DNA from: Vitellaria paradoxa
Lineage: Eukaryota > Streptophyta > Magnoliopsida > Ericales > Sapotaceae
DNA: 64,000 nt
Assembly (NCBI GenBank): GCA_019916065.1
Contig: CM034239.1
Coordinates: 41,122,663-41,186,662, forward strand
Direction of reading: 5' to 3'
Notes under the pieces: generated by a model
The model's input: only the letters and a program-made list of their open reading frames with translations
Databases searched by the model: none
Told to the model about the DNA's origin: nothing
Translations under genes and position numbers: made by a program
Part shown: positions 56,095-64,000 of the stretch, one piece after another
Numbering within the stretch: position 1 is the stretch's first letter
Layout: the number at the start of each line of letters is the position of its first letter

Positions 56095-56453
56095 TAGGAT
56101 TCGAAAAACAGTTTCAAACACGCATTGAAAATCAATTTGGAATCCAAAGTCCAAACTTGCAGGTGCCAGGTTCCCACCGCTTCCTGGAAGTCTACATACG
56201 ATAAAATTTTATAGCAGTACTATAAAATTAAAACACCGTTACAATTTCGTTGCAGGATCAGGTGAAAATTAATAACAGTTTCTAAATGCTTGACTTAGAT
56301 TATAAAAATAATTAATTAAACAACGAGGGAATTGTTAGGGAAAAAATATTAACTTCAGCTTCTTGTATCCATATATTATATATACACCATGCATCACCTG
56401 TGTTACGTATTCAGGCCCACTGCCGCTGGTAAAAAATATTTCGGCAAAGAGTC
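56095..56453 (+). promoter_or_regulatory. Upstream region of SRLK pseudogene 2, conserved with the intact gene
   Basis: 56095-56215 matches 36440-36560; 56270-56365 matches 37790-37890; 56385-56453 matches 38058-38128 (CACCATGCATCAC, ACTGC...GGTAAAAAATATTT). It lacks the ~1-kb insert and the MITE seen upstream of the intact gene, so it shows the ancestral arrangement. Confidence 0.75.
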
Positions 56454-56882
56454 ATGGGTGTGGGAAACAATCCATGCTTTGTTCTCCGAGAGTTTATGGT
56501 ATATTCCAACATGAAATTGCCTGAGAATCCTCAATCTGTGGCTGCTGAGAGTGCCAAAGAGTGTGAATCTGCCTGGTTGAATAACTGTTCTTGCACTGCG
56601 CATGCTTATGAAGGCAGTGCGTCCAATTTGGAGTGGAAGGCTCTTAAATTTGAAACAACTCTCGGAGAACGATGGTTATGGAAAAATTCTTAATCTAAGG
56701 CTAGCCGCTTCTGAGTTTAGAAAGGCTACAAATAACAAATGGACCGCAATAGGTGCTGCTGTGGGCTTTGTTGGAGGAGCATTACTCTTTGTTGCTTCCG
56801 CTTTTGTTATTAGCAGCTGGATGCGTCGAAGAAGACTAGTCCATGGAATAACAAAATCAGTAGAGGGTTCATTGGTTGCATT
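56454..56882 (+). pseudogene. SRLK pseudogene 2, 5' part
   Basis: ATG 56454 starts MGVGNNPCFVL as in the intact gene, then jumps in frame to the PAN region (FMVYSNMKLPENPQ). About 1.05 kb coding for the signal core, B-lectin, S-locus and EGF regions is deleted. The Cys-rich PAN segment follows (AKECESAWLNNCSC; one Cys changed to Trp). A frameshift at about 56615-56640 moves to the frame that encodes the membrane span (about 56750-56820) and MRRRR. The Copia insertion then interrupts at the start of the kinase domain. Confidence 0.93.
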
Positions 56883-57403
56883 TGTAAGTTTATAATTAAA
56901 TTAATACATAATATTTAATTAAATATACAGAATCTTTATCTTTATAATATTTACATAATTTTTTTGGTAAATATAATATTTACATATTTTGCCTACTTAC
57001 ATAATATAATTAAGAACACATACCTTGAGCTATTGTTTTAAAAAATCTGAATGCGTAAGTTATCTCAAAATTATTGTTTTTGAATCTTCTTATTCAACAA
57101 AATAAAACCCTTCTGGAAACTAAAGTTTCTCCCTCTTATCCTATAAACCTTAATGTGTTATAATTTTAATGTGTATGAATTGATGGAATTCATTCACTAT
57201 TTATAAGGAGAGAGAGGATCCAATTTTTTAATTAGTCATTTAATCTCTACCGTCCATCAAAGTAGGATATGATTAAGAAATTAACTCACAATCTTTTGCC
57301 AATAATAACTTTCTAAATAATTTCTTATCAAATTGGAATTTTTATGTGGACCACTTTAATTAGGACACTAATTATAGGAATTAAATATTAATTAATTCTA
57401 ATG
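56883..57403 (-). repeat. 3' LTR of Copia element B
   Basis: Partner of 62953-63467. The outer end keeps TG. The inner end reads CATTAG on the minus strand in place of TGTTGG, three transitions. The polypurine tract AAGTGAAAGAC (minus strand) lies next to it at about 57404-57416. Confidence 0.9.
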
Positions 57404-57779
57404 GTCTTTCACTTGGTTCGTATAATAATCCTACAGTCATAATTTGATATAAGAAACATAACGCGCACAATAACATTAGAAAAGTCATCTTAATGGCTTG
57501 CCTTAATTAAATAAAACATTAATGAGAGTCATGGCGGTTCCATACTAATTCAAGAGCATGGTTCATTCCATATACTACACCATCAACAATTTATTTAATA
57601 AGGTCTATAAAGTGAGCTATTGTTAATGGTCCCATAATATCTTTATAAAAATTATTTCTGTCACATTAAACAAATCACATGCATGTAAAACAAATATTGT
57701 AAGACAGAAATTTATAAATTCAAAAGGTCTTTAATAGATATCAAAAATTATAATGTCAAATAAACAAGCACTAAGCAAT

Positions 57780-59260
57780 CCACAAATTAATTAATTTATT
57801 TGATACTCTCAAGATTCATCTTTTCAGCATGCTGCATAATTGTCTTTGGAGATAGCTCTTTCATAAGTAGATTTGCTATGTTAACACTCGTACTAATGTG
57901 TTCAATTGATATTTGTTATCTCTAAACTTCTTTAACAGATAGGTATTTTAACTTAATGTGCTTGGCCACCTTAGCATACCTATCATTCTTCAAAAAGAAA
58001 ATTGCTATAACATTATTACAGTAAATTTTCAGGGCTTAGAAATAGTATCCATAACTTCTAACCCTGAAATAAAATTTTACAGCTATAATCAATGATTTAT
58101 AGTCTCAAAATAAGTAACAAACTCAGCTTCCATAGTGGATATTAAAGTAATAACTCTTAGCACTCTTCCATGAAACAACCTTTCTCGCATAATGAAAAGT
58201 GCTCTTTCAGCAATTAACACATCCTCCAAAATATGAGTTTGAATATCCAATCTCCTCAAGGTGATTGGCCTTCCTAAATGTGAGCATGTAATTATTTATG
58301 TCCTGCAAATATCTTAAAACTTTATTTGCAGTTTTCCAAATGATCAAATCCCAGTTTTCTTTGGTATATATATAACATCCCGATAATAATATTAATGTCT
58401 AGCTTGATGCAAATCTATATATACATTAAACTCATATGATTAGAAGTATAAGAAATATCTTTCATACTGTTATATGTTCCAATTCATTTTGGGACATTAA
58501 CTTAAGCTGAACTTATCCTCCTTTTGAATTAGAACAACAGTAGAGCCATAATTATGCATATTATTCATTCAAAAACTTCACTAATATAGGCTTTATGAGA
58601 AAACCTTAACAATTTACATGATCTATCTCAGAATATTTCTATTCCTATCACAAAGGATGCCTTTCGTATATGCTTCATTTCAAAGTCTTTCAAAAGAAAA
58701 TCTTTAGTTTTCGTAGTAAACCAAGGTCACTGTTAGCTATAAGTAGGTCATCAACATATAATACTAAAAACAGAAATTTGCTTCCACTGGTCTTCAGGTA
58801 TATACACTGATCAACAACGTTTTCCTTAAACCTAAATGAAGTAATAATATCATGAAACATAAGATACCATTGTTGGGAAGCTTGTTTAAGTCCATATATT
58901 AACTTCTTTAACAAACAAACCATATTTTTCTTTCTTTTTTTTATGAAGCCTTCTAGTTGTGTCATATAGACTTCTTTTTTTAAACTCCCATTTAAGAAAA
59001 CCGTCTTTACATCCATCTAGTGTAGCTCTAGATCAAACTGAGTTACTGGTGCTAAAATGATTCTTAAAGAGTCCTTCTTTGATATAGGAGATGAGGTCTC
59101 ATTATAATCAATGCCTTAACGTTGATTAAAACCTTTGGCTACATGTCTAGCTTTATGTCGTTTGATATTAACCTTTGAATCGTGTTTGGTTTTAAGAACC
59201 CATTTACGCCCGATTTTTTATGTTCTGCAGGCAATTCGACCCAAACCTTATTGGAGTCTA
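57780..59260 (-). pseudogene. Copia element B reverse transcriptase and RNase H
   Basis: The minus-strand open frame 59016-58690 carries MDVKTVFLNGSLKKEVYM, LIYGLKQASQQWY and FLVLYVDDLLIANSD with an intact YVDD. The upstream RT part (KFIDSNKVWVELPAEHKK, GVNGFLKPN) is at about 59270-59190. RNase H remnants are scattered at about 58200-57800, heavily broken. Nonsense and frameshift mutations throughout. Confidence 0.85.
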
Positions 59261-60310
59261 TAAATTTTATTTCATCATTCATGACATTAATCCATTTAGT
59301 AGAATCATTACTATTAATGGCTTCTAAATATGTAACCAGATCATTAATATCCCCCATATTATACTCATATTCTTGTAAATATACCATATAGTCATCCAAA
59401 ATAGCAAGTCTCCTATTTCTAGGAGATTTTCTTAATGCTACTTCTTGTGGCACATCTATAATAGGGTCAGTGGTTATAATCTCATTATGAGAATCATCAG
59501 GTTACTGATCATTTATTTGTCGTTCATGATTGTTAATTGTATCAACATCATTAGGAACAATGGGACTGTTATAAATCAGAGGTAAGGTAAATTGTACCCT
59601 GATTTCTTGAATGATTACATCCCTAATTTTACCACTTCCACTAATTTCGCCATTCTCAATGAATCTGGTATTTTTAGTTTTAACAATTTTTGTACTATAG
59701 TTAGGACAATAAAATTTATATCCTTTTGATTTTTTTAGACATCCAATAAAAAAATAAGTAATTGTTCTTGGATCCAATTTCTTTTTATGTTGATTATAAA
59801 TTCTTACTTTTGTTGGGCAACCCTAACCATGCAAATGACTTAAACTGGGTTTCTATCCTTTCCCCCAGTTCAAAAGGTGTCCTTAGAATTGCCTTACTGG
59901 GAACCCTATTTAAGACATACACATTAGTTTTAAGAGCATGCATCCACAAGGATATAAGTAATCTTGTATTACTTATCATACTTCTAACCATATCCATAAT
60001 AGTACGATTGCGCCTTTCAACTACACCATTTTACCAAGGTTCACCTAACATTGTGTATTGTGCTCAAATACCTAAACGTTAAAGGAGTTTAGCGAAAGGT
60101 TCACTTATGCCTTTATATATTATTTCTAGAAGTTAGAAACTTCTTATTGCTTATTTCTTCATATGTTTGGTCTGTTTACCTTTAATACAATCCACACACA
60201 CATCAAAATAAGCCCAATCCAGATTTGAGATAATTCCTTCGTTTATTATTCTCTCCATTCTTTTTTTAGATATGCAACCTAATCTTTTATGCCACAAGTA
60301 AGATGAATGC
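59139..60310 (-). pseudogene. Copia element B integrase and linker
   Basis: Minus-strand pieces: GAG-pre-integrase with C-x2-C near 60200 (beside the KGK motif), integrase core C-terminal part DMVRSMISNTRLLISLWMHAL and YVLNRVPSKAI (59997-59880), and a YFFIGCLKKSKGYKFYCP block (about 59765-59700). A linker with ALRKSPRNRRLAI (about 59445-59400) leads to RT. Frames change repeatedly. Confidence 0.82.
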
Positions 60311-60589
60311 TCATCAAATGACTCACGTTTATTTCTAACATTATTATGCAGAGTAAGAAAGGATTTAGAGAAAAAGGTTCAAGGTTAATTTGATATAATC
60401 CATTTACCAAAATTCTAGATATATTAAGGTAAGAGATCTTAAATAAACTCGAAGAAAAAAAAATTTTTGCATTGAGTTTAAAACATGAGTACTTGAATAA
60501 TAATCAATCCACTAAGTATTAGAAGGAATATCAATTAGGTTTGGTTCGAAACATCCTAAAGCTATAAGCTTACCCCTATTTTCAAACCA

Positions 60590-61300
60590 TACCTTATATT
60601 TTAGGCAATCTTTTTGAAAGTGTCCACTTTATTTCCAAAGTGGCACTTATCGTTTTTATTTTCCTTTTTGGGGTAGATTGATAAGATCCATTCAACTTGG
60701 ATTGGCACGCTTGATGCCTTTCCCAGCTTTATTCTTTCTAGCTTATTCTTTCACCATTAAATGCGTGCATAAGTTTTATTTGTTATTGGACCAACATACT
60801 AAGGAGCTTATTTACATTCTATTTATTCTTAATAGTGTAGTAATTGAATTGAAAATGTCCATATTCTATAAGTAAAGAATTCAGGACAAAGTGGACAAGA
60901 AAAAACTAATCCACAATCATGGCTAAAGTCTTTAATTTTGCCGTCCGATTGGTCATCTCAGTAATGTGTTCATTCATGGTACGAGTACCATGAAAACGTA
61001 TAGTGTTAAGTTCAGCCATAAATTTTCTAGCGAGTGATTTATGAGTACATTGAAAATATTTTTCAAAATTATTAAGATCTTCCTTAGTATTCTACATTTC
61101 AAGGAGATATGATTTAACAATTACAGTAATAGTCATGCACAAAACATTAGGCTTAACTTATTAGGTCTAGACCATGCCATATGAGTGGCGTTCTCAGCTT
61201 CACTGCTTTTATTAATAACAACAGCAGGTTCATTGATGAGAAGACACAAATCAAGGTCAGGAACTCCCAAATTAAACTCGACTTGTTCATGCCACTAAAA
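60590..61300 (-). pseudogene. Copia element B gag
   Basis: Minus strand: an EQVEFNLGVPDLDLCLLINE block at about 61290-61230, then NKLSLMFC (about 61160-61140). A zinc-knuckle remnant CHFGNKV-x2-FKKI lies at about 60650-60605, with the first and last Cys lost. Matches the gag layout of plant Copia elements and of element A in this window. Confidence 0.75.
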
Positions 61301-61603
61301 AAAAAAAAAAAAAAAAATTAGTATTAAAAAATCTAAGGATGTTTGAGTCTTGGGAATGAAGTAAAAAAGGATTTGGAACTGCAATATTATTACATATGCT
61401 CACATATCTATTTCATTTATAACAAGACATAAATAACAATTATGCAAAAAAACAAAAATTGTTGATATTTAAGAATATTTAATTGGGTGATACATTATTT
61501 CAAATATATATATATATATATATATGGCATCTGTGGATGTCCATAATTTTTTTCTAGTAAAATAATTTATCATCCCATAATAATTATTTAATTAATATAA
61601 TTG

Positions 61604-62160
61604 GACCTGTGGGTAACCAAATTATATAACTGAATACACAATAATTAAAATATTAACAATTCAACATTCACTACTATTTTTGGGCCTGTCGACAACCAAA
61701 ATATAAATACATGAATAAAATTTTAATAATATAATATTTATAACAATAGATTAAAAAACGCTGTGATGAATATTTAATCTAATCATAATATGAATATTAG
61801 AATTAAGTATAACCATAAATTTAATATTCAAAATAACTGATATGAGCACTGTGGTGAACACCAAACTATTTATAACGTGAATATTAAATAAATATATATA
61901 TTAATCATCCAATATTTACTACCTTATTTGGGCCTGTGGGCAACCAAAACATACATGGTATGATTAAAATTTTAATAATCTAATATTCATAACTATAGAT
62001 TAAAAGACATTATGGTGAATATTTAATCTAATCATAATATATATTTAATTTAATCATATTATGAATAATAGAATTAAATATAATCATAAATTTAATATTC
62101 ACAATAATCGAGGAGCACAGTGGTGAACACCAAACCATTTATAATGTGAATATTAGAATC
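61604..62160 (-). repeat. Tandem repeat of ~248 bp in the leader of Copia element B
   Basis: Units beginning GGGCCTGTnGnCAACC at about 61681 and 61930, with a partial unit at 61604, share AATTTTAATAAT..TAATATT, ATTTAATCTAATCATAATAT and CA(C/G)(T/A)GTGGTGAACACCAAAC blocks. They lie between the PBS and gag, in untranslated sequence. Confidence 0.75.
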
Positions 62161-62933
62161 AATAATAATGGCTAAAATAATTAATTTACTTAATTTAATC
62201 ATTAAACATTAAAAGAATATTATTATTATTTTTTCTCAAGTTTTCCCAAAATACAAATAAAGGAAAACAAAATAAAAAAATAATAACAAAACTTAAATGC
62301 ATTTTTTTATTTAGAATTTAGAAGGCATACCATTAATCATTAAATATATATATATATATATATATATTTAATAGGCAACCTAGTTAAAACCTTTCAAGAA
62401 CTTGAGGGTTCAACATGTCCACATAAAGAATTGTTAAACATTTAATATATATATATATATATATATACATTTTATAACTCAGTAATGTTAAAATGTAAGT
62501 CGTTTGTCATCCTTAAAAGATTAATTAAATTCATTAAATTCCCTAATTTCTTGTTAGCAATTAAGTCACAGCCTTCACAATATAAACATATACTTTCAGT
62601 TGATTATCCAAGAATCCTAATTGGAAAAATCAACTTAAAATAAACAATCGTAACTTAATACAAGCCTTGTGATTTAAATCCTTAATCATGCTGTTCGCAT
62701 TCAAACTATTTTATTGAACGCAATAATATAAGAATGTGAATACAAATTCAATATCTTATCTTGAGCAAGTTTTTAAAGAATTTTAATAAGAATAGAAAAC
62801 CAAAATCCATGCAATATATATATATATATATGGGAATAAGCTTCTCTTAATTTTCTCAAATACATATATAATTAAATATGCAACAAAATTCAATTAGCGA
62901 CAATATCATAATGGAATATCATGAGATTACAAA

Positions 62934-62950
62934 CTTGAGTTCTGATACCA
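62934..62950 (-). promoter_or_regulatory. Primer binding site of Copia element B
   Basis: The minus strand reads TGGTATCAGAACTCAAG, two bases from the 5' LTR, a match to the initiator-Met tRNA 3' end over its first ten bases. Confidence 0.88.
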
Positions 62951-62952
62951 TA

Positions 62953-63467
62953 TGTAAATTTATAATTAAATTAACACATAATATTTAATTAAATATACAG
63001 GACTTCATGATATTCACATATTTTGCCTACTTACATAATATAATTAAGAACACATACCTTGAGCCATTACTTTAAAAAATTTGAATGCAGAAACTATCTC
63101 AAAATTATTATTCTTGAATCTTTTCCTTCAACAAAATAAAACCCTTTCGAAAATTAATGTTTCTTTCTCTTGCCCTATAAACCATAATGTATTATAATTT
63201 TAATGCGTATGAATTGATGGAATTCATTCACTATTTATAGGGAGAGAGAGGACCCAATTTTTAAATTAGTCATTTAATCTCTACCATCCATTAAAGTAGG
63301 ATATGATTAAGAAATTAACTCACAATCTTTTGCCAGTAATAACTTAACTCACAATCTTTTACCAATAATAACTTTCTAAATAATTTCTTATCAAATTTAA
63401 ATTATTATATGATACCACTTTAATTAGAACACTAATTATGGAAATTAAATATTAATTAATTCCAACA
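62953..63467 (-). repeat. 5' LTR of Copia element B
   Basis: The outer end is TGTTGGAATT on the minus strand. It contains a short tandem duplication (TTAACTCACAATCTTTT twice, 63316-63372) absent from the other LTR and lacks ~35 bp present there. Confidence 0.9.
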
Positions 63468-64000
63468 GCATTTGCATACAAAGATTTGCAAATTGCAACT
63501 AAAAATTTCTTGAAAAAGTTAGGAGGAGGAGGAGGAGGAGGAGGAGGAGGTTTCGGTTATGTTTTTAAGGGAGTATTACTCGATTCAACTGCGATTGCTG
63601 CGAAGAAACCTGAAAGTATCAACCAAGGAGAGAACAATTCCGAACAGAAGTAAGCAACATTGGAAATATCCGACATGTCAATCTCATTCGGCTCCATGGA
63701 TTCTGCTCTTAAGGTAAGAACAAGTTGTTAGTTTACGACTACATGCAGGAGGGCTCCTTGAATTCCCATCTTGTCCCTAAGAACAGGTCCGAGTTTTAAA
63801 CTGGAAAATAAGGTACAAGGTTGCCCTTGGGATATCGAGGGGTTTGGCTTTTCTTCACGAGCAATGCAGAGATTGCATCATACACTGTGATATAAAACCC
63901 GAGAACATTCTACTGGATGCTGAGTTCTGTCCAAAAATAGCTAATTTTGGTCTAGCCAAGCTTTTTGGCCAACAATTCGGCAGAGTTGGGACGATGATGA
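63468..64000 (+). pseudogene. SRLK pseudogene 2, 3' part (kinase; runs off the window)
   Basis: Resumes with CATTTGCATACAAAGATTTG as in the intact gene. The Gly loop is expanded to ten Gly by a (GGA)9GGT run (63522-63552; four Gly in the intact copy). Breaks: the lysine region reads AAKKP in place of AVKKL, a frameshift near 63633, TAA near 63712 (CAA in the intact gene) and TAA near 63796. The [15 protein letters not shown] catalytic loop is still readable (about 63883-63930). DFG is changed to NFG near 63945. Continues past 64000. Confidence 0.93.

Larger units (their letters stand above)
56883..63467 (-). mobile_element. Ty1/Copia retrotransposon B inside SRLK pseudogene 2
   Basis: LTRs at 56883-57403 and 62953-63467, target duplication GCATT at 56878-56882 and 63468-63472. 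The joined flanks match the intact SRLK around 39595-39605 exactly at the insertion point. The minus-strand order from right to left is LTR, PBS, long leader, gag, zinc knuckle, integrase, RT, LTR. Coding parts carry many stops. The LTRs differ by many substitutions and a ~35-bp gap, so the insertion is fairly old. Confidence 0.93.

Overview
This is an AT-rich stretch of nuclear DNA from a flowering plant, most likely a eudicot. The evidence is an intron-less G-type lectin S-receptor-like kinase (SRLK) gene with two broken paralogues, Athila-type Ty3/Gypsy and Ty1/Copia elements, a CACTA transposon with plant-specific transposase domains, plant MITEs, and two fossil caulimovirid (plant pararetrovirus) fragments. 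I cannot name the species. Only one ordinary protein-coding gene looks intact, the SRLK at 38129-40522 (+). Almost everything else is mobile DNA in various states of decay.

Layout. 1-3300 is an endogenous pararetrovirus (EPRV) fragment on +: reverse transcriptase/RNase H, a second ORF, promoter and leader. 3300-6600 holds tandem duplications, a Copia gag relic and an LTR-like repeat on -, then a CACTA-like non-autonomous element; most of this block recurs at 53367-55445. 6600-9592 is AT-rich with one small TIR element. 9598-29378 is a Copia element (5-bp target duplication ATGAG) that was later split by an Athila element at 11277-24193 (5-bp duplication ATATG). Directly downstream lies SRLK pseudogene 1 (29433-31840), then a satellite of about 133 bp period, AT-rich spacer with small repeats, the intact SRLK behind a promoter carrying several insertions, a CACTA element (41481 to about 45010, -), an AT-rich satellite, a second EPRV fragment (about 47020-49790, -), a MITE cluster (51381-52819), the second copy of the LTR/CACTA block, and SRLK pseudogene 2 (56454 to beyond 64000). 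Pseudogene 2 is split by a Copia element on - (56883-63467, 5-bp duplication GCATT).

The three SRLKs lie in the same direction, so this is a decayed tandem array of a receptor-kinase family. The intact copy predicts a secretory signal, B-lectin, S-locus glycoprotein, EGF-like and PAN regions, one membrane span and a non-RD kinase.

The most unusual signals are in the Athila element. (1) An acidic ORF after the env-like region ends at a splice donor. A strong acceptor inside the 3' LTR would continue it in frame into a 37-codon acidic tail encoded by the LTR, and that tail is identical in the two LTRs although the rest of the LTRs has diverged. (2) The U5 part of the 3' LTR carries three tandem hairpins with conserved loops; the second and third stems differ at five positions with matching changes on both arms. 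(3) A palindromic LTR promoter motif recurs, degenerate, just upstream of a CT-rich leader and candidate intron that precede the env-like ORF. All three are read from sequence alone and need RNA data and related copies to confirm.
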